A stretch of DNA of 64,000 nucleotides from Halobacteria archaeon HArc-gm2 (lineage in GTDB: Archaea > Halobacteriota > Halobacteria > Halobacteriales > Haloarculaceae), in the NCBI GenBank assembly GCA_025517465.1, contig JAOPKE010000010.1:101332-165331 (forward strand). Direction: 5' to 3'. Positions 25,653-35,184 of the stretch are shown here, piece by piece; within the stretch, counting starts at the first letter, position 1, and each line of letters opens with the position of its first letter. The position numbers were made by a program, and so were the translations under genes. Below the pieces are notes generated by a model. The model saw only the letters and a list, made by a program, of their open reading frames with translations, ran no database searches and had not been told where the DNA came from.

Positions 25653-26456
25653 TCACTTGCGGCGAGGAAACGGCACGGAGAACCGCGAGTCGATGGTCGT
25701 CGACTGCTCCACGTAGCGTTCGAACAGTCGTTCGGCCCACTGGTAGCAGTCGGGATCCGTGGACTCGATGCACGCCCTGAGTTGCCCGTCGCCGTCGTAG
25801 GCGGCCATCAGCAATCTGTCGTCGCCGAGCGTGAGTCCGAACCCGACGTCGTCGGGGTACTCGTACACCGTGAGGACGTCGACGCTGGTGACGACGTCGA
25901 ACTCCGTCGGGTTCAGTTCGCGTGCCGCGGCGATCGTCGACGCCGAGAGAACGAGGTCCGTGTGTACCCCGTCGAGCGCGAGGTCGGCGTGGGCCCGGTG
26001 GAACGACCGGCTCAGGACCGGCGCGATCATCCGGACGCGGTCGCCGTCGAACGCCCGGACGCGCTCGACGTAGAACTCGACCGGCGCCTGGGGATGTTGC
26101 TCCGTCGCCGTCCTGAGCGTCGCGTCCCGAAGCCACCGTAGCTCCGGCGTGTGGTCGCTATCGGGCAGGTGACGGAAGAGCGGACCGAAGGCGTCGATCC
26201 GGTCGAGGGCATCCAGATACGTCGTGTGTTCCTCGACCACGAGATCGCCAGTCGTGGTCGACTCGTAGCGCCCGTCCGTTTTCGTCGCCCAGCCCCGGTC
26301 GACGAGGTCCTTGAGATGGCGCTGGACGCTTCGTCGCGAGACGTCGAGCGTCTCGGCCAGGGCCGCCGGCGTCGCAGGGTCGGCCGACAGGGAGGTCAGT
26401 AGCCGCCGTCGCTCCGGCGACCCCGCCAGGAATTTCGCCGCGTCACCTGCCGTCAT
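25653..26456 (-). CDS. Haloarchaeal winged-HTH transcriptional regulator
   Basis: 267 residues from ATG 26456 (MTAGDAAKFLAGSPERRRLL). A TTTTTACCC box upstream supports this start over longer frames. The N-terminal winged helix has the recognition helix in DVSRRSVQRHLKDLVDRGWA (about 39-58). The remaining 200 residues form the all-purpose haloarchaeal sensor domain (HRAHADLALDGVHTDLVLSA; DVGFGLTLGDDRLLMAAYD) found in many one-domain regulators of unknown ligand. It is a single gene. The sugar-degrading enzymes nearby are possible targets, but that is only proximity. Confidence 0.82.
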   Translation of the reverse strand: MTAGDAAKFLAGSPERRRLLTSLSADPATPAALAETLDVSRRSVQRHLKDLVDRGWATKTDGRYESTTTGDLVVEEHTTYLDALDRIDAFGPLFRHLPDSDHTPELRWLRDATLRTATEQHPQAPVEFYVERVRAFDGDRVRMIAPVLSRSFHRAHADLALDGVHTDLVLSASTIAAARELNPTEFDVVTSVDVLTVYEYPDDVGFGLTLGDDRLLMAAYDGDGQLRACIESTDPDCYQWAERLFERYVEQSTTIDSRFSVPFPRRK

Positions 26457-26569
26457 AGCCGTCCCTATTCCCGCCTGGGTAAAAAGTGAAACTGTGCTCG
26501 TCGTTCCCAGTAGCGTGTCTGCGCAGCCGGAGAGTGGGCAACTGAGCCGTCGAACCGGTAGCCGGACCC

Positions 26570-27133
26570 TCACGCTCTCGCTTCGGTCTCATTCGTCTGC
26601 TCGTCGGAGACCGACTGGCTGACGCTCGCCGACCCGCTTGCGACCCCACGTTCCGAGTCGCCTTCGATGGTCGTGACCGTCTCCTCGTCGTGGGTCACGA
26701 CGATTCGCCACGGATCGTCGCCCGCGGGGACGCGCATCGTCGCCTCGTACCGGGCGGCGCCGGGGCATTCCCGCGGCGCCTTGTCCGTTTCCTCGATGGG
26801 CACCGAGAGAACGTACGTCGATTCGTTCTGGCGCTCGAACGTCGGGCCGCCGATGGCGTACGACGGACCCGGCAACGAGACGTTCCGGGCGTGCGTTATC
26901 TCGGTGTTCACCCCGCCGCTGGCGACCGACGTCGAACTGTTCGCAGAGAAATCGTCGGTGCAGTGAGCGCCGGCCGATTCGAACGAGAGGAGCGCCGGTG
27001 GCTGGGGGTCGTCTCCGAGCGGGCTACCGGCGCCAACCGGCCAGAGACCGAGCCCGGCGACCACGGCGACAGTCCCGACGATAGCGACGACTCCGACGAC
27101 TGCGAGGACGACAGCGACGCCACGTCTGGTCAT
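26570..27133 (-). CDS. Membrane-anchored surface protein, haloarchaeal unknown
   Basis: 187 residues from ATG 27133 (MTRRGVAVVLAVVGVVAI); a GTG at 27148 would add five. One N-terminal transmembrane helix (about 6-32) is followed by an extracellular beta-rich domain with two Cys (AHCTDDFSAN, PRECPGAARYEA) that could pair. The tail is Ser/Thr/Glu-rich (SERGVASGSASVSQSVSDEQ) and likely disordered. Its composition is typical of haloarchaeal surface-exposed proteins of unknown role. It has no operon partners. Confidence 0.6.
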   Translation of the reverse strand: MTRRGVAVVLAVVGVVAIVGTVAVVAGLGLWPVGAGSPLGDDPQPPALLSFESAGAHCTDDFSANSSTSVASGGVNTEITHARNVSLPGPSYAIGGPTFERQNESTYVLSVPIEETDKAPRECPGAARYEATMRVPAGDDPWRIVVTHDEETVTTIEGDSERGVASGSASVSQSVSDEQTNETEARA

Positions 27134-27351
27134 GTCACGCCGTTTCACCGTCGTGAGTATAAGAGGACCGCTAGCTCAAAATCGCGTCTGACCGTTCTCC
27201 GGGACTCGTACGGCACTGGTTCTCGCTATCGACGAGGGCTACTGCAGACGACGTTGACGGTGGCTTCTCCGACGACGGCGTCGACGAACTCGCGGCGTTG
27301 ATCGACAGCACTGTCGCACCATACCGGTAGGGGAGGGTTCCTCATTGCACG

Positions 27352-28977
27352 ATGCAGAGTGCTTTTGCGACCCCAGTAACAACCTCGGGTATGGATTCCG
27401 GTTATCCGCAGACGCTGCCCGACGTCTTCGCCCGGGCCTTCCGAAAGTTCGCGGACCGGACGGCGCTGGCCGACGGCGTCGAATCGGTCACGTTCGGCGA
27501 TCTCGACGACCGGTCGGCACGGTTCGCGACTGCCCTCGCCGACCGCGGCGTCGACGTCGGGGACCGCGTCGGCGTCTTGCTCCCGAACGAGGTGCTATTT
27601 CCGACGGTGGACCTCGGCGTCATCCGGGCAGGAGCCACTCGTCTACCGGTAAATCCCGAGCACACGGCGACCGAACTGACGTATCTGCTCGAGGATTCGG
27701 AAGCACGAACGCTCGTCTGCGGACCGGCCCAGCTCGACGCCGTCGTCGAGGCCGCCCGATCGGTCGCGGCGCTCGAGACGGTGGTCGTCGCCGGTGACGA
27801 GGAGGTGGCGTCGTTTCCCGACGCGGACGTCGAGTGGCACCGCTACGGGGAGTTCCTCGCCGACGTCCCGGATTTGACCACCGTACCGACCCCTGGCCCC
27901 GACGACGTGGCGGGACACTTCTACACCGGCGGGACGACGAGCCGACCGAAGGGAGTCCACTACAGCCAGCAGTGCCTGGTCGAGAACCTCCAGGCCGTCG
28001 TCACCGAGTTCGGCTTCTCGGGAACCGACGTGGGCCTGCTGGTCCCACCGCTCTCGCATTCGGCCGGGACGTTCTGTTACGCGGCGCTGCTCGCCGGCGG
28101 TACCGTCCACCTGCGGACAGGGTTCGACGCCGGGTCGCTCCTCGAAACCGTCGACGACGAGCGCGTCACTTGGACGTTCCTGGTCCCGACGATGATCTAC
28201 CGACTGCTCGACGCCACCCCGGACGGACTGGACCACCCCTCGCTGGAACGGATCATCTACGGCGCGGCGCCGATGCGCGTCGACAGGCTCCGGGAAGCCA
28301 TCGAACGATTCGGGCCCGTCTTCCACCAGTTCTACGGCCAGACCGAGGTGCCGAACCTGATCACGTCGTTCCCACCGCGCGAGCACGAGGTGGCGTTCGC
28401 GGCGGGTGACGACGACCGCCTGGCCTCGGCCGGAACGCCGTGTCTCCGCGCGACCGTCGAGATCAGGGACGAGGAGACCGACGACGCGTTGCCGCCCGGT
28501 GAGGTCGGCGAGGTCGTCGTGGCGGCGCCGTACGTCTTCGACGGCTATCACGAACGGCCCGCAGAGACGCGCGAGACGCTACGAGACGGCTGGGTGTACA
28601 CCGGAGACGTCGGCGTGGTCGACGAGGACGGCTATCTCACCCTGCTCGACCGGGCGAGCGACGTCATCGTCACTGGCGGGATGAACGTCTACAGCCAGGC
28701 CGTCGAGCAGGTGCTCAGGGACCACCCGGCCGTCGACGACGCCGCCGTGGTCGGCGTCCCCCACGAGGAGTGGGGCGAGGCGGTCCACGCCGTCGTCGTC
28801 ACGAACGACGCAGTCACTATCGAGGAACTCCGGTCGTCCGCGGGCGAGCGACTCGCGAGCTACAAGAAGCCGAAGTCGATGACCGTCGTCGACTCGCTCC
28901 CGACGACCACACTCGGGAAGGTCGACCGCAGCGCCGTCCGCGAGCGGTTCTGGGACGACGGAGACCGGTCGATCTAG
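27352..28977 (+). CDS. AMP-binding acyl-CoA ligase
   Basis: 541 residues from ATG 27352; ATG 27391 (MDSGYPQTLPDVFARAF) is a reasonable alternative. It is an adenylate-forming enzyme: the P-loop YTGGTTSRPKGVHYS (about 191-205), the FYGQTE motif, the YTGDVGVVDEDGYL hinge region and the C-terminal catalytic Lys in LGKVDRSAV. It activates a carboxylic acid with ATP to the acyl-AMP and then the CoA thioester. It converges on the aminotransferase/CoA-transferase operon (17-bp gap), so it may activate an organic acid made in the same pathway. Chain length and substrate are not readable from the sequence. Confidence 0.85.
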   Translation: MQSAFATPVTTSGMDSGYPQTLPDVFARAFRKFADRTALADGVESVTFGDLDDRSARFATALADRGVDVGDRVGVLLPNEVLFPTVDLGVIRAGATRLPVNPEHTATELTYLLEDSEARTLVCGPAQLDAVVEAARSVAALETVVVAGDEEVASFPDADVEWHRYGEFLADVPDLTTVPTPGPDDVAGHFYTGGTTSRPKGVHYSQQCLVENLQAVVTEFGFSGTDVGLLVPPLSHSAGTFCYAALLAGGTVHLRTGFDAGSLLETVDDERVTWTFLVPTMIYRLLDATPDGLDHPSLERIIYGAAPMRVDRLREAIERFGPVFHQFYGQTEVPNLITSFPPREHEVAFAAGDDDRLASAGTPCLRATVEIRDEETDDALPPGEVGEVVVAAPYVFDGYHERPAETRETLRDGWVYTGDVGVVDEDGYLTLLDRASDVIVTGGMNVYSQAVEQVLRDHPAVDDAAVVGVPHEEWGEAVHAVVVTNDAVTIEELRSSAGERLASYKKPKSMTVVDSLPTTTLGKVDRSAVRERFWDDGDRSI

Positions 28978-28993
28978 TGAGGCGAACGGAGCG

Positions 28994-30400
28994 CTACCGG
29001 TCGAGGGACGCCCCGACCTGCTCGAACGTCGCGTGCATGCGGTCGATCAGCTCGTCGGCCGCGTCACGGTCGATCGTGAGCGGCGGCGTGATCAGCGTGT
29101 GGTCGCCCCGGTCGCCCGCAACGTGCCCGCCGCTCGGGTACGTGATCACGCCCTCGTCGAGACCGGTCTCGAAGAGGAGCGACTGGAACTCGGCGCCGCT
29201 CTCCGGGAGCGGTTCCTTCGTCTCCCGGTCGTCGACGAACTCGACGCCGAGCATCAGGCCCTTGCCGCGCACGTCGCCCACGAAGTCGTACTCGTAGAAC
29301 TCCTCGCAGCGCTCGCGGAGGTACGCGCCGACGTCGCGGGCGTTGGCGACGAGGTCTTTGTCGTCCATGTACTCGAGGACGGCGTTCCCGATGGCCGCCG
29401 ACGCGGGGTTGAAACAGTAGGTGTGGCCGTGCTGGAAGCCGTCTTCGACGTCCTCGAACACCTCCGCGATCCGGCGGTGTGGCATCGTGCCGCCGATGGG
29501 GGAGTACCCGCCGCTCATTCCCTTCGCACTCGTGATGATGTCCGGCGTCACGTCCCAGTGTTCGATGGCGAAGTTCTCGCCTGTCCGGCCGAAGCCCGCC
29601 ATCACCTCGTCCACGATGAAGAGGACGTCGTACTCGTCGCAGATCTCCCGTATCCGCTCGAAGTAGCCGTCGTGCGGGAAGGCGGCGGCGTTCGCCGCGC
29701 CCGTCACCGGTTCGGCGATGAAGGCCGCGACGGTCTCCGGCCCTTCGTCGAGGATGGCCTGCTCGAGTTCGTCGGCACAGCGGACGCCGCAGGCCTCGCC
29801 GCCGTCACCGTCGCAGTGCTCACAGCGATAGGGGGTCCCGGCCGAGATGGTCGGCCAGTCGTCGAAGAGGGGTTGCATCTTCGTCTTCCGGGCGGGGAAG
29901 CCGGAGAGGGCCATCGCGATGCCGGTGTTGCCGTGGTAGCTCGGCTGGCGCGAGACGACCTTGTACTTCTCCGTGTTCCCGCGCTCGTAGTGGTACTGGC
30001 GCGCCATCTTGACGGCGCTCTCGTTCGCCTCGGACCCGCTGGAGACGAGCCAGGCGTGCTCGAACCCGTCGGGTGTGAACTCGGCGATTCGCTCGGTGTA
30101 GGCCATCGCCGGTTCGTTCGCGAACAGCATGCTGGAGGTGTACTCCAGGGTCTCGATCTGTTCGCGCGCGGCCTCTGCCACCTCGGTCCGGCCGTGGCCG
30201 ATGTTCACGTTCTGGTTCCCGGCGATGGCGTCGAGGTAGCGGTTCCCGTCCGCGTCCCAGACGAAGTGGCCGTCGCCGCGGGTGATCGTGACGTACTCCT
30301 TCTGGAACGCCCGCGGGAACATCCCGCCGAGTTCGGTGCCGGGCGTCGTCTCGCGGTGCGGTGCGTCTGATGGGTCGTCGGGCATCTGTCTATCACTCAT
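28994..30400 (-). CDS. Class III PLP-dependent aminotransferase (4-aminobutyrate type)
   Basis: 468 residues from ATG 30400; the start overlaps the upstream CoA-transferase stop by 4 bp. Motifs: GNQNVNIGH, SSGSEANESAVKMAR, FIVDEVMAGFGRTG, and the PLP lysine in IITSAKGMSGGYSP. A Cys cluster (CEHC...CGVRC, around residues 193-208) is the type seen in many archaeal omega-aminotransferases and may bind metal. It moves the amino group from an omega-amino acid or diamine to 2-oxo-acid or pyruvate. It is the last gene of a four-gene operon with an M20 amidohydrolase and CoA-transferase subunits, so its product probably ends as a CoA ester. Confidence 0.85.
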   Translation of the reverse strand: MSDRQMPDDPSDAPHRETTPGTELGGMFPRAFQKEYVTITRGDGHFVWDADGNRYLDAIAGNQNVNIGHGRTEVAEAAREQIETLEYTSSMLFANEPAMAYTERIAEFTPDGFEHAWLVSSGSEANESAVKMARQYHYERGNTEKYKVVSRQPSYHGNTGIAMALSGFPARKTKMQPLFDDWPTISAGTPYRCEHCDGDGGEACGVRCADELEQAILDEGPETVAAFIAEPVTGAANAAAFPHDGYFERIREICDEYDVLFIVDEVMAGFGRTGENFAIEHWDVTPDIITSAKGMSGGYSPIGGTMPHRRIAEVFEDVEDGFQHGHTYCFNPASAAIGNAVLEYMDDKDLVANARDVGAYLRERCEEFYEYDFVGDVRGKGLMLGVEFVDDRETKEPLPESGAEFQSLLFETGLDEGVITYPSGGHVAGDRGDHTLITPPLTIDRDAADELIDRMHATFEQVGASLDR

Positions 30401-31326
30401 TCGTCTTGGAGGGTCTTCCAGTGTTCCATCACGCGCTCGCTCCACTCCTCGAACTCCACCTCGTACACGTAGTCGCTCCCGCGGAGGACGGTGTCGGTCG
30501 GGTCGATAGTCCGCAGGACGGCGATCTCGCCGCGCGTCGGTTCGGGCGTCGTCACCACGTCGTCGGCCACGCGCAGGTCCCACTGGACCGCGTCACGCAC
30601 GTCCGCGACCGCGACGCCGGGATGGGTCGACGCGAGCACCATCTCGCCGTCGTCGTCGAAGCGGAACACAGCCATGTCGGTGATGACCGCCGACGGGCCG
30701 TCGCCCCGGAAGCCGGCTTCCTCGCGGTCGTCGCCGCCGTCGAGGTGGCCGGGAGCGGTCGTGTAGTCGAGTTCGGTCGTGAACGCCCGTCGCTGCTGGC
30801 GCATCATCACGATCGACCTGCCACACGAGGTCATGATGTCGTTGCTGCCGCCGGAGCCCGGCAGGCGGACCTTCGGTCGCTCGTAGGTCGCTTCGTCGCC
30901 GGTGACGACGGTCGAGTTCGTGTTGCCGTAGCGGTCGATCTGGCCGGCGCCGATGATCCCGACGTCGAAGAGGCCGCGCTGGTTGTCGGTGAAGATCTGG
31001 AGCTGGTTCGTCGCGACGAGGGCGTCGACGCCCAGTACCGTGTCCGAGATGGACTGGACGACGCCCGGCGGGCGCGAACCGACGTAGCCCGATTCGGTGA
31101 CGAGCTGACAGTCCGGCGCGCGCGTGTGCTTGGCCAGGACGCCGGAGATGAGCGACATCCCGACCCCGATGAACGCCAGTTCGCCGTTCTCTATCTCGTG
31201 GGCGGCCGTCACGGCGAGCAGTTCGGTCAGCGAGTAGTCCTCGGACGTCTCGTGTGGTCGCTCGACGTCGACGGGGTAGGCGACGTCGTCGCCGGTCAGG
31301 GTGTGCGTCGGGTCGTCGAGGCTCAT
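30397..31326 (-). CDS. Class I CoA-transferase, subunit B
   Basis: 309 residues from ATG 31326 (MSLDDPTHTLTGDD), overlapping subunit A by 4 bp and the aminotransferase start by 4 bp. Recognisable features are the ENGELAFIGVGMSLIS stretch and TESGYVGS (around residue 75), where class I beta subunits keep their catalytic Glu region, plus DVGIIGAGQIDRYGN. Closest in character to the glutaconate or 3-oxoacid CoA-transferase beta subunit. It pairs with subunit A to move CoA between a dicarboxylate or oxo-acid and acetyl- or succinyl-CoA. Confidence 0.85.
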   Translation of the reverse strand: MSLDDPTHTLTGDDVAYPVDVERPHETSEDYSLTELLAVTAAHEIENGELAFIGVGMSLISGVLAKHTRAPDCQLVTESGYVGSRPPGVVQSISDTVLGVDALVATNQLQIFTDNQRGLFDVGIIGAGQIDRYGNTNSTVVTGDEATYERPKVRLPGSGGSNDIMTSCGRSIVMMRQQRRAFTTELDYTTAPGHLDGGDDREEAGFRGDGPSAVITDMAVFRFDDDGEMVLASTHPGVAVADVRDAVQWDLRVADDVVTTPEPTRGEIAVLRTIDPTDTVLRGSDYVYEVEFEEWSERVMEHWKTLQDE

Positions 31327-32363
31327 CGGGACCCCTCCGGTGCGGTCGCGTCGTCGCCTCGGACGCCCGGTACCTCGTTGATCTTGGACTCCATCTCCTC
31401 GAGGGTCGCGAGGCGGTCGGCTCCGATCTTTTCGAGGTACTCGTCGTGGGGCAGGACCCACTCGTCTGCCCATTCCAGAAACCCCTCGCGTTCCTTGGAC
31501 TGCAGCCCGTACTCGCGGTAGAACGGCAGGTCGGCGTAGTAGTAGCCGTAGCAGTGCCAGGGGTGAGAGCCGAAGGGCACCTCGACGACGGCGTCGACGG
31601 CGTAGAAGGGGATCCGCGTCACCTCGGGGTGGCGCTGGATGGTCTCCGTCGGCACGACCTCCTCGCAGGTGACGACGACGTGCTCCGCGGCGCGGGCCTT
31701 CAGGTGGTCGTTGACGACGTTCCCCCAGATCTGGGCGTTGCCGAGGGCGTCGGCGCGCTGGACGTGGATGATCGCGACGTCGGGCTGTGCCGCGGGGACC
31801 AGCGCCAGGTCGTCGCCCGACCCGAGCGGGTCCGCGACGACCTCGAGGTCGGGGTTGTGCGCCGGAATGTCCGTCTCGACCATCGAGCGGGTCGGGACGA
31901 AGGGGACGTCCATCGCGCCCGCGAGGAACATCAGCGACGACCCGAAGTTCGAGACGTCGCGCATCTCCAGGTGGTGCGGTATCGATTCCTCGACGGCCCG
32001 GCGGACGTTGAACCCCTGGGAGATGAGACTCGTCCCGACCCAGGACCCGGTGTACTGGTCGACGCAGCCGGCGCCGACCATCACGTCGAACAGCGTGGTC
32101 CGCGCGTCGTCGAGGACCGTGAGGCCGGACTTCCCCTGGCGAACGATCTCTCGGGCCGCTGCCTCCGGATCACGCCCGCCCATTCCCCCGAAGGCGACGC
32201 TCGCGCCGTCGGGGACGTACTCGTCGATTGCCGTCTCGAGGTCGGTCGTCTTGTCGCGACGACTGCGTGCGCCCGTCGGAGTCCCGGACGGGGCGCGGGA
32301 CGAGAGGCTCTCCAGGGCCCGCTCGCCCCCGTGTGCGCGCCCGTCGCCGTCCGTCCGGCTCAC
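31323..32363 (-). CDS. Class I CoA-transferase, subunit A
   Basis: 346 residues from GTG 32363, whose GTGA overlaps the stop of the M20 gene. The start is therefore set by translational coupling. A charged N-terminal stretch of about 38 residues precedes the subunit A core with VAFGGMGGRDPEAA, VGAGCVDQYTGSWVG, PFVPTRSMVETDI and a C-terminal GYYYADLPFYREYG, all typical of glutaconate-CoA-transferase-like alpha subunits. It works with subunit B encoded directly downstream. The substrate is unknown; its operon neighbours suggest a five- or six-carbon dicarboxylate or keto acid. Confidence 0.85.
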   Translation of the reverse strand: MSRTDGDGRAHGGERALESLSSRAPSGTPTGARSRRDKTTDLETAIDEYVPDGASVAFGGMGGRDPEAAAREIVRQGKSGLTVLDDARTTLFDVMVGAGCVDQYTGSWVGTSLISQGFNVRRAVEESIPHHLEMRDVSNFGSSLMFLAGAMDVPFVPTRSMVETDIPAHNPDLEVVADPLGSGDDLALVPAAQPDVAIIHVQRADALGNAQIWGNVVNDHLKARAAEHVVVTCEEVVPTETIQRHPEVTRIPFYAVDAVVEVPFGSHPWHCYGYYYADLPFYREYGLQSKEREGFLEWADEWVLPHDEYLEKIGADRLATLEEMESKINEVPGVRGDDATAPEGSR

Positions 32364-33706
32364 TGTTGGCCCTCCTGGCGGGCCGCCCGGTCGGCGTCGG
32401 CCGCCTCGTCGTCGCGGTCGTACCCGCACCACGCCATCGCGATCAACGCGAGCGACGCGATCGCCTGCTCGAGTTCGTCGACGGGGAGGTACTCGTCCGT
32501 CCCGTGGATGTTGTGCGCGCCGGGGCCGAAACACAGCGCCGGCGTGTCGGCGTCGTTGACGAAGAACCGGGTGTCGATGCCGCCGGGGAAACCGATCGCG
32601 CGCGGCTCGTGGTCGAACCCGTCCGACACCACCGACTGGACGGTTTCGACGATCGCTTCGTCGGGGGCGACGCGAGCCGAACTGCCGCGCCAGCCGAACC
32701 ACTCGACCGTCGGCGGGTGGGCTTCGAGCCACTGGTCGCCCGCGGCTGCGGCCTGGACCGTCTCCTCGACGAGGCGCCGGATCTCGGCCCGTTCCTCGGC
32801 GGGCGCGTGCGAGATGCGTCCCTCGAGGACGGCCTCGTCCGGGACGCTCGAGGGCCACTCGCCGGCGTCGACCGTCCCGACGTTGAGCGAAACGGTGTTC
32901 TCGCCGTCGCGTTCGAACAGTTCGTCGTGGACCGTCTCCGTCCGTTCCTCGTGGAGGTCGGTCAGTGCCTCGAAAATTGGGATGAGCTTCGCGACGGCGT
33001 TGACGCCACTGTCGGTGTTGGCGGCGTGGGCTCCCTTGCCCTCGACGGTGACCCGAAAGTAGGAGACGCCGTCGTTGGCGATCCAGCAGTCGAAGTCGGT
33101 CGGCTCGGGTATCACGACCGCGTCGGCCTCGGGGCCGGCGAGGGCGGTGGCGAGCGAGCCGCCGTAACCGCCGGCCTCCTCCTCGATGACCGACTGGAGG
33201 ATCAGGTCACCGCGGAGGGAGACGCCGGCCCGTTCCAGCGCCTCGACGGCGTAGATCATCGCCGCGAGCCCTCCCTTCATGTCGGAGGCCCCGCGCCCGC
33301 GTATCTCGCCGTCGACGATCGCTCCGCCGAAGGGATCGAACGACCACTGGTCGGCGTCGCCCTCGGGGACGACGTCGACGTGTCCGTTGAACAGGAGCGA
33401 CCGTCCCTCGCCCGCCCCGTCGACTCGCGCACTGAGGTTCGGACGCCCGTCGTAGGAGTCGTCGGTGTCGGCGAACTCGGGGTGGTCCTCGATGCCGGGG
33501 ACGTCGTCCGCTTCGAGGCGATCGATCTCGAGCCCCAGATCCGTGAGCGCCTCGGCGACGCGTTCCTGTGCGGTCGCCTCGGCTCCCTGAACGCTTCGCT
33601 CCCGGACGAGATCGCCCGTGAACGCCGCGGCGTCGTCGACGACCGTTGCGGCCGCCTCGCGGACGCGCCGTCGGTCCGCCGGTCCGATGACAGACGACCC
33701 GGTCAT
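32360..33706 (-). CDS. M20 family metallo-amidohydrolase (ArgE/DapE type)
   Basis: 448 residues. Metal ligands are present: His109 and Asp111 in NGHVDVVPEGD, Asp142 in GASDMKGG, the EEE cluster in SVIEEEAGGYGG (about 175) with general-base Glu, VIPEPTD, and the late His in AHNIHGTDEYLP. The lid domain lies between (SYFRVTVEGKGAHAANTD). The family hydrolyses N-acyl bonds of amino acids, peptides or acylated diamines with two zinc ions. As first gene of the operon, divergent from the polyamine-type transporter, it could remove an acyl or glutamyl group from an imported polyamine derivative; this is inference. Confidence 0.85.
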   Translation of the reverse strand: MTGSSVIGPADRRRVREAAATVVDDAAAFTGDLVRERSVQGAEATAQERVAEALTDLGLEIDRLEADDVPGIEDHPEFADTDDSYDGRPNLSARVDGAGEGRSLLFNGHVDVVPEGDADQWSFDPFGGAIVDGEIRGRGASDMKGGLAAMIYAVEALERAGVSLRGDLILQSVIEEEAGGYGGSLATALAGPEADAVVIPEPTDFDCWIANDGVSYFRVTVEGKGAHAANTDSGVNAVAKLIPIFEALTDLHEERTETVHDELFERDGENTVSLNVGTVDAGEWPSSVPDEAVLEGRISHAPAEERAEIRRLVEETVQAAAAGDQWLEAHPPTVEWFGWRGSSARVAPDEAIVETVQSVVSDGFDHEPRAIGFPGGIDTRFFVNDADTPALCFGPGAHNIHGTDEYLPVDELEQAIASLALIAMAWCGYDRDDEAADADRAARQEGQQ

Positions 33707-33840
33707 CGTCGGTCCTCGTCGTCGAGCCCGTTTGTGCGACGGTTCTGTGAGTGCATACGTACCATGTTATTTACAGCGTTAACTAAATTTTGCATCCGGC
33801 TTTCAATGGCTGTCGCAATTTGTGTTTTCTTACCAAAGTT

Positions 33841-33850
33841 TATTATACTT
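33841..33850 (+). promoter_or_regulatory. TATA box of the polyamine-type ABC operon in the divergent promoter region
   Basis: TATTATACTT ends 22 bp before the ATG at 33873. The 33707-33872 interval separates the divergent M20 and transporter operons and must contain both promoters. An A/T-rich TTAACTAAATTTTG at about 33779 could serve the minus strand. Confidence 0.5.
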
Positions 33851-33872
33851 CCGGGATAAGTCACCAGTGAAC

Positions 33873-35132
33873 ATGGATGATGCGCTTGACGGAACGGGCG
33901 GTAACTCCGACGGAGACCACACCACGTCGACCGATTCGAGTTCTCGAGGACGGTTGAGCCGACGCCGGGTTATCGGGGCGTCCGGCGCCGCCATCGCCGG
34001 ACTCGCAGGCTGTCTCGACGGGTCGTCGAGCGGCGACGGCACGGAAACGTCCGACGGTTCGGACGATACGAGCGAGTCCGCGGGGACGACCACGACCACG
34101 TCCAGTAGCGGCGGTCAGGAGATGGCGGACACCCTGAAGTTCTACTCCTGGGGTGGTTCGACGCAGGAAGCGCTCACCGAGCACCTCATCGAACCGTTCG
34201 AGGACGAGTACGGCGTCACGGTGGAACAGTCGAGTTTCTCGAGCCAGGACAAGATGCTGGCGAACGTCCGATCGAGTCCCGACGGCTCCTACGACGTCAT
34301 CATGCCGTCGCTGTCTGGGTCGTACAACGCCGTCAAACAGGGCCTCGTCGAACCGATCCGGCTCGACAACGTCGACACCTGGTCGAACCTCCTCCCCGCG
34401 TTCCAGGAGTACAACTCCGCGGCCTCCGGCGACGACCACTACGTCGCGCCGCTCTACTACGGCACCGTCGGCATGGTGTACAACAGCGACGAAGTGTCCG
34501 GTTCGCCACCGTTCTCCTGGCAGGAGACCTGGAAGGACCAGTACAGCGGCGCGCTCACCCTCGAAGGGTTCGCGTTCGTGCGCGTGTTCACGACGGCGCT
34601 TTCGCTCGGAATGGACCCCAACGTGATGGAAGGCGACACCGGGTCCTACGAGAAGGGCATCGAGAAAGTGTACGACGCGATGGCCGAACAGCACGAGTAC
34701 GTCACGAAGTACTGGACCAGCGGCCAGGAGCAGACGACGCTGTACTCGAACGACACGGCCGTCCTCGGCGACGGCTGGTCCGGTCGCATCCTCGCACTGC
34801 AGGAGGACGGCTACGACAACCTGCACTACACCATCCCCGAAGAGGGCGCCTTCGGCTGGGCCGACACCTTCGCCATCGCCAAGGGGTCCGAACGCCGCTA
34901 CACCGCCGAGAAGTTCCTCCAGTACGCCTACCGCCCGGAGGTTCAGGAGAGCCTCTCACCCACGCTCGGCTACCCGCCGGCGACGCAGGCGACGTCGAGC
35001 GACATCGAGGCGCTGCCGGACTTCGACCCGAGCGGCGGTGAGCGCCTGAAGTTCCAGAACCAGCAGTTCAAGGAAGAACACCAGGACGACTGGAACTCGA
35101 CCTTCGAGAAGATCAAGTTGGGCCAGTACTGA
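33873..35132 (+). CDS. Polyamine-type ABC transporter, Tat-exported lipoprotein substrate-binding protein (PotD-like)
   Basis: 420 residues from ATG 33873; the TATA box fits this start rather than an upstream in-frame ATG. The twin-arginine motif SRRRVIG (29-35) and lipobox LAGC (44-47) mark a folded, lipid-anchored surface protein. A Ser/Thr/Asp linker to about residue 90 follows. The core LKFYSWGGSTQEALTEHLI begins like PotD and PotF, then AVKQGLVEPIRLDNV and YGTVGMVYNSDEV. It would capture putrescine, spermidine, GABA or a related cation. It is first in an operon with ATPase and two permeases. Confidence 0.88.
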   Translation: MDDALDGTGGNSDGDHTTSTDSSSRGRLSRRRVIGASGAAIAGLAGCLDGSSSGDGTETSDGSDDTSESAGTTTTTSSSGGQEMADTLKFYSWGGSTQEALTEHLIEPFEDEYGVTVEQSSFSSQDKMLANVRSSPDGSYDVIMPSLSGSYNAVKQGLVEPIRLDNVDTWSNLLPAFQEYNSAASGDDHYVAPLYYGTVGMVYNSDEVSGSPPFSWQETWKDQYSGALTLEGFAFVRVFTTALSLGMDPNVMEGDTGSYEKGIEKVYDAMAEQHEYVTKYWTSGQEQTTLYSNDTAVLGDGWSGRILALQEDGYDNLHYTIPEEGAFGWADTFAIAKGSERRYTAEKFLQYAYRPEVQESLSPTLGYPPATQATSSDIEALPDFDPSGGERLKFQNQQFKEEHQDDWNSTFEKIKLGQY

Positions 35133-35184
35133 CCAGACGACCCCCATTCCCACCCACCTGTCCGATGTTTCCAACGAAGCACCC

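Noticed and set aside
31323..32858. A 511-codon reading of CoA-transferase subunit A
   Set aside because: The upstream half overlaps the M20 gene out of frame; the GTG at 32363 coupled to the M20 stop gives the normal family length.
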